NCBI RefSeq assembly: GCF_947503375.1
Contig: NZ_CANNDQ010000010.1
Coordinates: 1-64,000, forward strand
DNA: 64,000 nt
Direction: 5' to 3'
From: an uncultured Psychroserpens sp.
GTDB lineage: Bacteria; Bacteroidota; Bacteroidia; Flavobacteriales; Flavobacteriaceae
Part shown: positions 56,242 through 64,000 of the stretch, one piece after another
How the letters are laid out: each line of letters opens with the position of its first letter
Position numbering within the stretch: the first letter of the stretch is position 1
Notes under the pieces: generated by a model
What the model was told of the DNA's origin: nothing
What the model saw: the letters and a program-made list of their open reading frames with translations, nothing else
The model's database searches: none
Made by a program: the position numbers and the translations under genes

Positions 56242-56901
56242 ATGACACCACGTTTGTATCTTTTTTTCGTTGCATTGATAGCACTTTGTTTAAGTAGCTC
56301 TGTTCTCTTTGCACAAGACCTTGCTATAATTAAATATAAAGGTGGAGGCGATTGGTATAGCAATCCAACAGCTTTACCAAATTTGATTAGTTATTGCAAT
56401 GCAAATATCAATACCAAAATGAATACTAAACCAGAAACTGTAGATGTTGGTAGTATAGATATCTTTCAATACCCTTTACTACACATGACTGGTCATGGTA
56501 ATGTTTTTTTAAGCGATGAAGACGCCAAAAATCTACGAAACTATCTAATTTCAGGTGGTTTTCTGCATATAGATGATAACTATGGAATGGAACCTTACAT
56601 AAAAAAAGAGCTCAAAAAAGTATTCCCAAATCAAGAACTTGTAGAATTACCAGCTACACATAAAATTTTTAATATTGCCTACCCTTTCCCTGATGGTTTA
56701 CCCAAAATACATGAGCATGATGGTAAGCGTCCACAAGCACTTGGGCTTTTTTATGAAAGCAGATTAGTTCTGCTATTTACATTTGAGAGTGACTTGGGTG
56801 ATGGCTGGGAAGATCCTGAAGTACATAACGATCCTCCTGAAATAAGAGAAAAAGCCCTTAAAATGGGAGCTAATATTGTAAAGTATGCTTTCGAGAATTA
56901 A
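56242..56901 (+). CDS. DUF4159-family exported protein
   Basis: The protein has 219 residues from the ATG at 56242. An in-frame TTG at 56236 would add two residues, but it is the end of a TATTTTTG -7-like box. The signal peptide (LYLFFVALIALCLSSSVLFAQ) is followed by a DUF4159 domain: IIKYKGGGDWYSNPTALPNLISYC, PLLHMTGHGNVFLSDEDAKNLRNYLISGGFLHIDDNYG, and GDGWEDPEVHNDPPEIREKAL. The fold resembles glutamine-amidotransferase-like domains; catalytic role unknown. These proteins often occur with BatA/MoxR-type genes; here the BatA-type gene is 25 kb away. Confidence 0.87.
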   Translation: MTPRLYLFFVALIALCLSSSVLFAQDLAIIKYKGGGDWYSNPTALPNLISYCNANINTKMNTKPETVDVGSIDIFQYPLLHMTGHGNVFLSDEDAKNLRNYLISGGFLHIDDNYGMEPYIKKELKKVFPNQELVELPATHKIFNIAYPFPDGLPKIHEHDGKRPQALGLFYESRLVLLFTFESDLGDGWEDPEVHNDPPEIREKALKMGANIVKYAFEN

Positions 56902-56913
56902 ATTACTTCAACT

Positions 56914-57114
56914 ATGAAACAATTTAAAATGCGTCATAAACTATTTGCTATTATGATTGCGTCATTTTTCATTTTCAATTCCATGAATAAAATTAACAGC
57001 CATACTTACACTATTGGAGTAGACAGTTTTCACTATACTTGTGGTTGTCTCGGATGTTGGAAATCTCATTTAGCAATTAGGTGTGATAATAGTAATAACC
57101 TACACTTCTTTTAA
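56914..57114 (+). CDS. Possible small secreted Cys-rich protein (66 residues)
   Basis: The ATG lies 12 bp after the DUF4159 gene. The translation has a basic start and a hydrophobic segment (FAIMIASFFIFN), then a short tail with CGCLGC. It ends one base before the likely TTG start of the RNA methyltransferase, so it fits an operon slot exactly. I recognise no family, and the base composition is like its neighbours. It could be a real secreted peptide or a chance frame. Confidence 0.4.
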   Translation: MKQFKMRHKLFAIMIASFFIFNSMNKINSHTYTIGVDSFHYTCGCLGCWKSHLAIRCDNSNNLHFF

Positions 57115-57115
57115 C

Positions 57116-57616
57116 TTGCAACTTACTCACTACAATACAAATTTTATTAAACGTACATTTCCAATTATTTTAGTATGTCAACATATTTCTAATGCTCCAA
57201 ATGTTGGAAGCTTATTTAGAGCTGCTGATGCCTTTGGCGTTGAAAAATTAATCTTTTGTGGTGAGTATGTCCCGTTAGGTAGGAAAATGACAAAAACTTC
57301 AAGAGCTACTGAAAAAGTTGTAGACTTTGAAATAACAGATAATGCTTTTGAAGTTGTTTCAGAGCTAAAAGAAAAAAACTATCAAATTATTGCATTAGAG
57401 ATCACTACTAATAGTCATCCTACTCACTCAATTCAGTTTTCAAAAGATCGACCTATAGCTTTAGTTGTTGGTGATGAAAATTTTGGAGTTTCAGAAGTCA
57501 TCTTAAACTTAGCTGATACCATTATACATATTGATATGTATGGGCAAAATAGCAGTATGAATGTGGTACAAGCTACTAGCATTGCTTTATATGAAATGAC
57601 CAAACAATTGTTATAA
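57116..57616 (+). CDS. SpoU/TrmH-family RNA 2'-O-methyltransferase
   Basis: The protein has 166 residues if it starts at the TTG at 57116 (M/L-QLTHYNTNFIKRTFPI), which matches how I recall homologues beginning; the frame is open further upstream to an ATG at 57083, which would overlap the preceding small frame. SPOUT motifs are complete: motif 1 NAPNVGSLFRAADAFG, motif 2 IALVVGDENFGVSE, motif 3 SSMNVVQATSIALYEM, forming the trefoil-knot SAM site. It methylates a tRNA or rRNA ribose; the target cannot be told. The short size means there is no N-terminal RNA-binding extension. Confidence 0.88.
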   Translation: MQLTHYNTNFIKRTFPIILVCQHISNAPNVGSLFRAADAFGVEKLIFCGEYVPLGRKMTKTSRATEKVVDFEITDNAFEVVSELKEKNYQIIALEITTNSHPTHSIQFSKDRPIALVVGDENFGVSEVILNLADTIIHIDMYGQNSSMNVVQATSIALYEMTKQLL

Positions 57617-57637
57617 CAGTTTTTATATCTTTACTTC

Positions 57638-58726
57638 ATGAATTCAAAAACCATAGCAAATGGTATTTTAAGAGCCGTAGCCATTATATTAGGAATTGCG
57701 CTCATACTAGTCTTTTTATATAAGATTCAATCTGTTATCGTTTACATCGCTGTTGCTGCAGTTATTTCGCTTATAGGAAGACCTATAGTTCTGTTTTTAA
57801 GACGTAAACTAAAGTTCAACAACACCTTAGCCGTAATTGTTACTATGATACTTTTCATAAGCTTAATTTTTGGCTTAATTAGTATGTTTATTCCATTGAT
57901 TGTTGAACAAGGACGTAATTTATCACTTTTAAATATTGAAGAACTACAAACCAATGCTCAAAACTTATACTCAGAAATTATAACCTATTTTGACCTAAAT
58001 AAAATAGATGTCGAGCAATCATTTAAAGAATCAGACTTTTTGTCTAAGCTTGATTATTCGATAATTCCGAATTTTTTAAACTCCTTTATTGGTGGTTTAG
58101 GTTCTTCTCTTGTTGGTTTATTTTCAGTATTATTTATATCGTTTTTCTTTTTAAAAGACAGTCGCCTTTTTGAAAATGGGATCATTACTTTCATTCCAGA
58201 TTCCAAAGAATCAAGATGGAAAACATCTTCAGAAAAAATTAAAGATCTACTATCTCGCTATTTTGTAGGATTGATTTTTCAAATACTAATCTTGTTCGTT
58301 ATATATACCATTGTCCTTCTTGTTTTTGGAATTAAGAATGCTATCGTAATCGCTTTCCTATGTGCTTTGCTTAATCTAATTCCGTATGTAGGCCCTTTAG
58401 TTAGTGGTGCTTTAATGATTGTATTAACTATGTCTAGTAATTTAGGCGAAAGTTTTAGTGATGTAATTTTACCTAAGACTATTTACGTTATGATTGGGTT
58501 CATTGTTGCCCAATTGGTTGATAATTTTTTTAGCCAACCCTATATTTTTTCAAAAAGTGTGAAATCTCATCCTCTTGAGATATTTTTAGTAATCATCATC
58601 GCTGGTTTGCTTTTTGGAATTGTAGGTATGATCGTAGCTATACCAACATATACAGCAATTAAAGTAATCTTAAAGACTTTTCTATCAGAAAATAAAGTGG
58701 TAAAAAAACTCACCAAAGACCTCTAA
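57638..58726 (+). CDS. AI-2E family transporter
   Basis: The protein has 362 residues with about eight membrane helices. The opening helices (AVAIILGIALILVFLYKIQSVIVYIAVAAVISLIGRPIV) and the C-terminal signature (ALLNLIPYVGPLVSGALMIVL, then QLVDNFFSQPYIFSKSVKSHPLEIFLVIIIAGLLFGIVGMIVAIPTYTAIKVI) define the TqsA/PerM-like AI-2E family. Members are linked to autoinducer or Na+/H+ export; the function in this organism is unknown. It lies 21 bp after the methyltransferase and 4 bp before the next gene. Confidence 0.93.
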   Translation: MNSKTIANGILRAVAIILGIALILVFLYKIQSVIVYIAVAAVISLIGRPIVLFLRRKLKFNNTLAVIVTMILFISLIFGLISMFIPLIVEQGRNLSLLNIEELQTNAQNLYSEIITYFDLNKIDVEQSFKESDFLSKLDYSIIPNFLNSFIGGLGSSLVGLFSVLFISFFFLKDSRLFENGIITFIPDSKESRWKTSSEKIKDLLSRYFVGLIFQILILFVIYTIVLLVFGIKNAIVIAFLCALLNLIPYVGPLVSGALMIVLTMSSNLGESFSDVILPKTIYVMIGFIVAQLVDNFFSQPYIFSKSVKSHPLEIFLVIIIAGLLFGIVGMIVAIPTYTAIKVILKTFLSENKVVKKLTKDL

Positions 58727-58730
58727 CAAC

Positions 58731-59909
58731 TTGAATAAGAATGTTTTAAATACTGAAGTTCAGAACTATATAAACACACATTTAAATGATGATATTACAA
58801 AACTTCTATTAAAAGGAAAACAGATTAATGGCATAGACATTAAAATCATTATTGAGCAAATTGAAGCAAAAAAAAAGAGTAAGACTAAACTGCCAACATG
58901 GTTTGAAACGAAAAACATATACTATCCAAACAAACTAAATATCGAACAAACCTCTTCAGAACTTACCGCTAAATATAAGTCGAGCTTAATATCAGGAGAA
59001 CGTTTGATCGATATTACTGGCGGTTTTGGAGTTGATAGTTATTATTTTTCAAAAAATTTTTCTTCAGTAACGCACTGCGAAATCAATGATCAGCTATCAA
59101 AAATTGTATCGCATAATTTTAAGCAACTTGAAGTAAAGAATATAAGTTGTATTTCTGAAGAAGGTATAAATCACTTGAATACCGCAACAAAAACCTATGA
59201 TTGGATTTACATTGATCCATCGAGACGGCATGAATCCAAAGGAAAGGTATTCTTTTTGAGAGACTGTTTACCAAATGTTCCTAAACACTTAGAAACCATC
59301 ATGCATGACTCAAATAATGTAATGATAAAAACATCGCCACTATTAGATCTATCTATTGGTATAAGCGAGCTAAAATATGTCAAGCAAATTCATATTGTTG
59401 CTCTAAACAACGAAGTAAAAGAGTTACTTTGGATTTTAGAAAAAGATCACACTGAAACTACTATTGTTAAAACTGTAAATTTTACTAAAGGTAAAAAGCA
59501 ACTGTTTTCTTTCAAACTTGAAGACGAACCTATAAGTAAAGCCAATTATAGCTTACCTTTGACTTATTTATTTGAACCAAATGTTGCGATACTAAAATCT
59601 GGAGGTTTTAAAGTTCTATCTGATGCTTTTAAAATATATAAACTACATAAAAACTCTCACCTTTACACAAGTAATTCAAAAATAGAATTTCCTGGTAAAC
59701 AATTTAAAATAGAAAAAATAATCTCCTACAATAAAAGAGTGTTTAAATACTTAGGCATTTCAAAAGCAAATGTAGTAACTCGAAATTTCCCAGAAACTGT
59801 CCAGCAAATTCGTAAAAAACTAGGTATTAAAGATGGTGGTGAAACTTATCTTTTTTTTACTACTAATTTATCTAACGAAAAGTTAGTATTGGTCTGCTCT
59901 AGAATATAA
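58731..59909 (+). CDS. Class I SAM methyltransferase with THUMP-like C-terminal domain
   Basis: The protein has 392 residues from a TTG start at 58731, 4 bp after the upstream stop; no nearby ATG fits, and the N-terminus NKNVLNTEVQNYI looks like the natural beginning. An N-terminal helical part precedes the Rossmann-fold methyltransferase: motif I LIDITGGFGVDSYYF, acidic strand HCEINDQL, and IYIDPSRRHESKGKVFFL with the DPSR catalytic-type motif. The C-terminal region (FEPNVAILKSGGFKVLSDAF, FPETVQQIRKKLGIKDGGETYLFFT) matches the THUMP-like domain seen in this family. It probably acts on RNA or a related substrate. Its stop lies 6 bp from a converging gene. Confidence 0.88.
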   Translation: MNKNVLNTEVQNYINTHLNDDITKLLLKGKQINGIDIKIIIEQIEAKKKSKTKLPTWFETKNIYYPNKLNIEQTSSELTAKYKSSLISGERLIDITGGFGVDSYYFSKNFSSVTHCEINDQLSKIVSHNFKQLEVKNISCISEEGINHLNTATKTYDWIYIDPSRRHESKGKVFFLRDCLPNVPKHLETIMHDSNNVMIKTSPLLDLSIGISELKYVKQIHIVALNNEVKELLWILEKDHTETTIVKTVNFTKGKKQLFSFKLEDEPISKANYSLPLTYLFEPNVAILKSGGFKVLSDAFKIYKLHKNSHLYTSNSKIEFPGKQFKIEKIISYNKRVFKYLGISKANVVTRNFPETVQQIRKKLGIKDGGETYLFFTTNLSNEKLVLVCSRI

Positions 59910-59915
59910 AATGCC

Positions 59916-60338
59916 TTACAGCTGAGTTGGTACAGAATCTATGAGTAGGTTGTCAATACCAATTTCTAAATCAAATTCCATACAAGGATCCATCTCATAT
60001 ACAATTTTAAAGTCATTAGTAACCGTACTAGATATAGCTATAATAACCTCACCTGGAGCAAATGACTTCCAACTTGAAACATTACCAGGCATAACATTAT
60101 ACTCATGATTTAAAAGGTCTCCTCCTATAGTAAAAATCTCTAAATCAAAGCTTACGTTACCATTATTGGTTAATCTGGCTGTAGGATTAGCTCCAACGCA
60201 AGGGTTTAGTGCTTCGTCTTGAACGATTGGTTCTGAAATATTAGCTATTTCTTCTGAATTGTCTATAGATTCTACAGAACAATTATAACATGTAGATATT
60301 ACAACTGCAAAAGCAATTGCTTTAAGTAGGTTTTTCAT
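59916..60338 (-). CDS. Small exported protein of unknown function
   Basis: The protein has 140 residues. The N-terminal hydrophobic segment (LLKAIAFAVVISTCYNC) ends in cysteines at 17 and 20, resembling but not clearly matching a lipobox. The mature part, about 110 residues, looks like a beta-sandwich with strands FDLEIFTIGGDLL, EVIIAISSTV and FKIVYEMD and a CMEFDLEIG stretch. No family recognised. It has a well-formed promoter with a phased direct repeat just upstream of it, so it is probably regulated. Confidence 0.75.
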   Translation of the reverse strand: MKNLLKAIAFAVVISTCYNCSVESIDNSEEIANISEPIVQDEALNPCVGANPTARLTNNGNVSFDLEIFTIGGDLLNHEYNVMPGNVSSWKSFAPGEVIIAISSTVTNDFKIVYEMDPCMEFDLEIGIDNLLIDSVPTQL

Positions 60339-60368
60339 TGATTTGGGGTTTAATGAAAATTATTTAGG

Positions 60369-60399
60369 CAAATGTAGATTAAAAATATTCAATAACAAA
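60369..60399 (-). promoter_or_regulatory. Bacteroidota-type promoter for the 60338 gene
   Basis: Read on the minus strand, TTTG at 60399-60396 and TACATTTG at 60376-60369 are 19 bp apart, a full match to the -33/-7 consensus. The ATG at 60338 lies 30 bp downstream of the -7 box. Confidence 0.75.
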
Positions 60400-60407
60400 C
60401 AAAATTA

Positions 60408-60447
60408 TCGATTAAATGTATTTTTTATTCGATTAAATGCATTTTTT
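60408..60447. promoter_or_regulatory. Direct repeat, candidate operator upstream of the 60338 promoter
   Basis: TCGATTAAATGYATTTTTT occurs at 60408-60426 and again at 60429-60447, differing at one base, with a 21-bp period (two helical turns). A TTATCGAT palindrome overlaps the first copy and a second TATCGATA lies at about 60457. The pair ends 9 bp upstream of the -33 box, as expected for an activator site. Confidence 0.6.
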
Positions 60448-60505
60448 GTAAGTGATTATCGATAAACGGTATGCATGATTTTTAAGAAACAATCACCATA
60501 AAACA

Positions 60506-60537
60506 AAAAAGACCTAACATCTCTGTTAAGTCTTTTT
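60506..60537 (-). terminator. Terminator of the tRNA cluster
   Basis: Arms 60506-60519 and 60524-60537 form a 14-bp stem around TCTC; in the minus-strand transcript the one mismatch becomes a G-U pair and the stem ends in a U-run. It lies just after the last tRNA. Confidence 0.85.
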
Positions 60538-60538
60538 G

Positions 60539-60612
60539 TGAGCCCGATAGGATTCGAACCTATGACCGCCTCCTTAGAAGGGAGGTGCTCTATCCAGCTG
60601 AGCTACGAGCCC
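60539..60612 (-). tRNA. tRNA-Arg (anticodon TCT)
   Basis: A full cloverleaf on the minus strand: acceptor GGGCTCG, D arm GCTCAGCTGGATAGAGC, anticodon loop CTTCTAA with anticodon TCT (codon AGA), and T arm GGTTCGAATCC. The acceptor stem has two wobble pairs. The 3' CCA is not encoded, as is common in this phylum. Confidence 0.96.
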
Positions 60613-60657
60613 GTAGCTTTTAATCAATTAACATATCATGGAAATTGACATTTTTTG

Positions 60658-60732
60658 TCGGAGTGGCAGGATTCGAACCTGCGACCTCCGCGTCCCAAAC
60701 GCGGCGCGATAACCGGGCTACGCTACACTCCG
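60658..60732 (-). tRNA. tRNA-Pro (anticodon TGG)
   Basis: Minus strand: perfect acceptor CGGAGTG/CACTCCG, anticodon stem CCGCG/CGCGG with loop TTTGGGA (anticodon TGG, codon CCA), and T arm GGTTCGAATCC. CCA is not encoded. It is the middle tRNA of the cluster. Confidence 0.97.
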
Positions 60733-60747
60733 TGAAATTTAAAAATG

Positions 60748-60831
60748 CGGAGAGACCGGGATTCGAACCCGGGCAACACTTACGCGTTGACAGATTAGCA
60801 ATCTGCTCCATTACCACTCTGGCACCTCTCC
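60748..60831 (-). tRNA. tRNA-Ser (anticodon GCT)
   Basis: Minus strand, 84 bases with the long variable arm of a class II tRNA (AACGCGTAAGTGTT region). The anticodon loop is TTGCTAA with anticodon GCT (codons AGC/AGT), and the T arm is GGTTCGAATCC. CCA is not encoded. It is the first tRNA of the Ser-Pro-Arg cluster. Confidence 0.96.
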
Positions 60832-60925
60832 AATTTATAAAGAACTTTCCTTAAAATTCGGATGCAAATGTAACTTATCATTACCAAGAACGCAACTATT
60901 TTTAAAACTTTTTATTGCGAAATTA

Positions 60926-62968
60926 TTATTCTGGGTATTCTATTCTCAGGTGGAATATGTTAGCTAGCTTATTTTTAAGGACTTTCTTTATAGATTGTAT
61001 TTCTTTAAAGGTAATATTAGCATTTAAAAATTGTCCGCTTTCCATTTGTTTGCTAATAATAGACTCAACAAACTTGTCTATTTTAATAGATGTAGGCTCT
61101 TTTAAACTTTTTGATGCAGCTTCAACACTATCACACATCATTAATATTGCAGTTTCTTTACTAAAGGGCTTTGGTCCTGGATATCTGAAATGGTCTTCTG
61201 AAATTGTTTCATCTACAGTTTTAGCTTTCATGTAAAAATAATAGACTAAGCTTGTCCCATGGTGAGTTCTTATAAAATCTATTACTCGATCTGGTAAATT
61301 ATATTTTTTTGCAATCTCTATACCATCAATAACATGATTGATAATGATTTTAGCACTTTCAAATGAAGATAACTCATCATGAGGGTTAATTCCAGTAGCT
61401 TGGTTTTCTGTAAAATATGTAGGTGATTTCATTTTCCCTATATCATGGTACAAAGCTCCTACTCTAACCAGCATTGCATTTGCTCCAATTTCATTAGCTG
61501 AAGCTTCGGCTAGATTGGCAACATTTAAAGAATGATGAAATGTTCCAGGTGCTTTATTTGACAATTCTTTCAATAATTTAGTATTTGTGTCAGACAACTC
61601 CAATAGTGACACATCAGAAACTAAACCAAATAATTTTTCATAGATGTATATCAAAGGCTGCACAAACAAAGTAGCCAATCCACAAAGTATAAATAAGCCA
61701 AAAGTTTCTAACTTTATAGTTGTAATGTTACCTTCGTGAATTACAAAAAATGCAAAATACGCTACAATATAAATTAAAGTAATTTGCCCAACAGAGATGA
61801 ACAGATTTGCACGTTTATACAATTCAGATACGGTTAAAATAGTTACTATACCAGCAATAATTTGTAAAAACATATATTCATAACTATTAGGGACTACGAA
61901 CCCTAATAATAAAACTGTTAACACATGCGCAAACAAACCTAATCTTGCATCAAAAAAAGCTTTTAAAACAAGAGGTAAAATACATAATGGAATTACATAA
62001 ACATATTTTGAGTTATATTTTATAATCAATGTTGTTAGTAAAATCATCAATAAAATATTAAAGAAAATGAAGGTTACTTTGGTATTGTCTAAAAAAACGT
62101 CAATTCTATATTTTCTTAAAAAAAGTAGTAACATCAATAGCGCTAGTGCTACCAATAATGCATATGCAAATATGACTAAATTATAGTCTGATGCATTCCA
62201 TACTTGAGATTCATATTCGGCTTCAAGAGATTTTAAAACGTTATACTTATTACCTTCAACAATCTCTCCTTTAGAGATGATTAGCGTTCCTTTTTCTATA
62301 CTACCTCTAACTATAGATATGTCATTCAAATCCTCCTGAAGTACATTGTCAGTTAATGAGGCATTTAACACCACATTAGGTCTAATAACATCAAAGAACA
62401 ATGAAACAAAAGTACTTTCGTGTTTAGATAAGCTATTGTAAACCAATGCATCTTCTATACTTGTTCTGAATTCATCAACTGTTGTAAGTTGCCCGTAAAA
62501 CGTTTCTGCAATTTGCTTCTGATTTTCAAGTAAAACGACATTTTTATTATCTGCATATTGATAACTCTCTTCCAAGACTCCAAAGCGATATGCATTTACT
62601 AACGTAGTTTTTCCAACATTATACAATTGTTGCCTTAACGCAACAGTATCTGGAAATTTTATGTTAAACTCTTCGTCGTAAGCTTTAAAAACATCTTCTC
62701 GAATTTTTGTGTTTACATCAAAATAAATTGAATTTTCCTTTTTAATTTCAAGTGTTTCCGCTTGAATTTCCTCAGCCGATTTTTTGATTGCAAAATCAAA
62801 AGGAGCAAGTAAGTTTTCTGATTGCCAAGGCTTACCTTTATCAAAATTATACTTAAACTTTCCGCTTTTCGGAAAAAGATACACAATCAAAAATGTAGTT
62901 GTCAAAAATAAAAGCACTTTATACAACAGCGCATGATTTCTATACCATTTATTTATTAAATCTTCCAT
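60926..62968 (-). CDS. 7TM-HD family membrane phosphohydrolase (PgpH-like)
   Basis: The protein has 680 residues. An N-terminal helix (LLFLTTTFLIVYLFP) precedes an extracytoplasmic helical domain (about 40-270), then seven membrane helices (about 275-460) and a cytoplasmic HD domain beginning HHSLNVANLAEAS (478), with the metal-binding HD at 508-509 (GALYHDIGKMKSP) and a further histidine pair, RTHHGTS (570-572). This is the 7TMR-HD layout of PgpH, which in Firmicutes hydrolyses c-di-AMP. A cyclic-dinucleotide or other nucleotide phosphodiesterase role is therefore likely but not proven here. It is divergent from the thiolase gene, 170 bp away. Confidence 0.92.
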   Translation of the reverse strand: MEDLINKWYRNHALLYKVLLFLTTTFLIVYLFPKSGKFKYNFDKGKPWQSENLLAPFDFAIKKSAEEIQAETLEIKKENSIYFDVNTKIREDVFKAYDEEFNIKFPDTVALRQQLYNVGKTTLVNAYRFGVLEESYQYADNKNVVLLENQKQIAETFYGQLTTVDEFRTSIEDALVYNSLSKHESTFVSLFFDVIRPNVVLNASLTDNVLQEDLNDISIVRGSIEKGTLIISKGEIVEGNKYNVLKSLEAEYESQVWNASDYNLVIFAYALLVALALLMLLLFLRKYRIDVFLDNTKVTFIFFNILLMILLTTLIIKYNSKYVYVIPLCILPLVLKAFFDARLGLFAHVLTVLLLGFVVPNSYEYMFLQIIAGIVTILTVSELYKRANLFISVGQITLIYIVAYFAFFVIHEGNITTIKLETFGLFILCGLATLFVQPLIYIYEKLFGLVSDVSLLELSDTNTKLLKELSNKAPGTFHHSLNVANLAEASANEIGANAMLVRVGALYHDIGKMKSPTYFTENQATGINPHDELSSFESAKIIINHVIDGIEIAKKYNLPDRVIDFIRTHHGTSLVYYFYMKAKTVDETISEDHFRYPGPKPFSKETAILMMCDSVEAASKSLKEPTSIKIDKFVESIISKQMESGQFLNANITFKEIQSIKKVLKNKLANIFHLRIEYPE

Positions 62969-63104
62969 CGAGTTAATTAAGGAAATTAAACAAGTCTTAA
63001 TATAATTTAAACCTATTTAGTTGACATTCAAAAGTAATAAAATATATATAGATTAAACTTTATGATGTTCTTATTTAGATACTAATATTCTACTAAAAAA
63101 TGAT

Positions 63105-63112
63105 TAATTTTG
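63105..63112 (+). promoter_or_regulatory. Candidate -7 promoter box for the thiolase gene
   Basis: TAATTTTG fits TAnnTTTG and lies 26 bp before the ATG at 63139. No clear -33 element was found. Confidence 0.45.
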
Positions 63113-63138
63113 CACTTAGAAAATTAAAAGGTATTAAA

Positions 63139-64000
63139 ATGAGTAAAGAAGTCGTAATAGTTTCTACTGCAAGAACACCCATTGGAAGTTTTTTAGGTGC
63201 TTTATCAACAGTTCCAGCTCCTAAATTAGGTGCTGTTGCTATAAAAGGCGCATTAGATAAAATAAACCTAAAACCAGAATTGGTTCAGGAAGTATTGATG
63301 GGTAATGTAGTTCAAGCAGGAACAGGGCAAGCACCTGCTCGACAAGCCGCTATTTATGCTGGTATACCTGACTCTGTTCCGTGTACAACTATAAACAAGG
63401 TTTGCGCTTCAGGCATGAAGGCTGTTATGCAAGCAGCGCAATCTATTGCATTAGGCGATGCCGATATAATTGTTGCTGGAGGTATGGAAAACATGAGCTT
63501 GATCCCGCACTATTATCATGCAAGAAGTGCTACAAAATTTGGTCCTGCTACTCTTGAAGATGGTATGCAAAAAGATGGATTGGTAGATGCATACGATAAA
63601 AATGCTATGGGCGTATGTGCAGATGCATGCGCTACAGAGTATAATTTTTCTCGCGAAGATCAAGATGCTTTTGCTATTCAATCTTATAAACGATCTACTG
63701 CTGCCTGGAATTCAGGTAAATTTGATGCAGAAGTTGTGCCTGTTGAAGTGCCTCAACGTCGTGGAAATGCAATTGTGGTGTCAAAAGATGAAGAATATAC
63801 AAATGTGAAAATGGAAAAAATCCCTGCATTGCGTCCTGCATTCACTAAAGAAGGTACAGTAACCGCTGCAAATGCATCAACTATAAATGATGGTGCTGGA
63901 GCTATGGTACTAATGAGTAAAACAAAAGCTGAAGAATTAGGATTAAAACCATTGGCCACGATAAAAAGTTATGCAGATGCAGCTCAAGAACCTAAATGGT
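63139..64000 (+). CDS. Acetyl-CoA C-acyltransferase (thiolase), 3' end beyond window
   Basis: The frame runs from the ATG at 63139 ([20 protein letters not shown]) to the window edge without a stop; 287 of about 390 residues are visible. The nucleophilic cysteine is Cys89 in [11 protein letters not shown], followed by GGMENMS and [14 protein letters not shown], all typical of biosynthetic or degradative thiolases. It condenses or cleaves acyl-CoA with CoA in the cytoplasm. The His and second Cys of the active site would be in the missing C-terminal part. Whether it is acetoacetyl-CoA-specific cannot be told from the visible part. Confidence 0.95.
   Translation, partial: MSKEVVIVSTARTPIGSFLGALSTVPAPKLGAVAIKGALDKINLKPELVQEVLMGNVVQAGTGQAPARQAAIYAGIPDSVPCTTINKVCASGMKAVMQAAQSIALGDADIIVAGGMENMSLIPHYYHARSATKFGPATLEDGMQKDGLVDAYDKNAMGVCADACATEYNFSREDQDAFAIQSYKRSTAAWNSGKFDAEVVPVEVPQRRGNAIVVSKDEEYTNVKMEKIPALRPAFTKEGTVTAANASTINDGAGAMVLMSKTKAEELGLKPLATIKSYADAAQEPKW

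Noticed and set aside
60620..60854. Short frames on both strands over the tRNA cluster
   Set aside because: They overlap tRNA-Pro and tRNA-Ser, which have complete cloverleaf structures.
60915..61235. 106-codon plus-strand frame
   Set aside because: It is antisense to the HD domain end of the 7TM-HD gene, which has intact motifs.

Overview
The window is a low-GC chromosomal segment of a member of the Bacteroidota, most likely a marine-type Flavobacteriaceae. The evidence is: several giant secreted proteins ending in type IX secretion (T9SS) type B sorting domains; promoters of the Bacteroidota form TTTG-N~19-TAnnTTTG; absence of clear Shine-Dalgarno sequences; and many families typical of this class (DUF2911, DUF3667, DUF4159, DUF4834, BatA-type vWA protein, YfhO). 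The 3' end of one gene lies at the left edge and the 5' part of a thiolase gene at the right edge.

Region 1 (1-29851) is a surface-protein island, all on the + strand. It holds the C-terminal end of one T9SS type B protein, a 594-residue protein with a different N-terminal domain, three giant choice-of-anchor L paralogues (2447, 1887 and 2167 residues with the starts chosen here) and a shorter relative (776 residues). The giants are built from two-cysteine units of about 90 residues, many with a DxDxDG loop. In all three the first unit starts at residue 355; eight non-periodic units follow, then 4, 2 and 3 copies of a three-unit module. The module is exactly 837 bp (279 codons) in eight of nine instances. 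A 1487-residue membrane P-loop NTPase of KAP-like layout is embedded in this island.

Region 2 (29965-45980) is mostly housekeeping: a BatA/vWA membrane protein translationally coupled to a dihydroorotase-like protein without the HxH metal motif, a small membrane protein, an esterase, an MBL-fold hydrolase, a conserved 483-residue protein of unknown function, a peroxiredoxin divergent from a cysteine-free endonuclease III, a lipoprotein, a 47-residue small protein next to an ECF sigma factor, uvrA, a membrane AraC-type regulator, and DUF2911 and DUF3667 proteins.

Region 3 (46100-48420) holds two tandem secreted paralogues. Each is preceded by a sigma-54-like -24/-12 element, and the second carries a long Arg/Ser/Asn/Thr-rich basic tail.

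Region 4 (48424-64000) has a minus-strand envelope-glycan set (flippase, glycosyltransferase, YfhO, DUF4834 protein) and a plus-strand run of small-molecule, RNA and membrane genes (outer-membrane transporter-like protein, GNAT-like protein, DUF4159, SPOUT RNA methyltransferase, AI-2E family transporter, THUMP-like methyltransferase). It continues with a probable small envelope protein with a well-formed promoter preceded by a 21-bp-phased direct repeat, a Ser-Pro-Arg tRNA cluster with its own terminator, a 7TM-HD phosphohydrolase and the partial thiolase.

No rRNA, CRISPR array, insertion sequence or prophage was seen. The most interesting items are the 837-bp modular expansion of the giant adhesins, the KAP-like NTPase inside the adhesin island, the paired sigma-54 promoters, and the direct repeat upstream of the 60338 gene.
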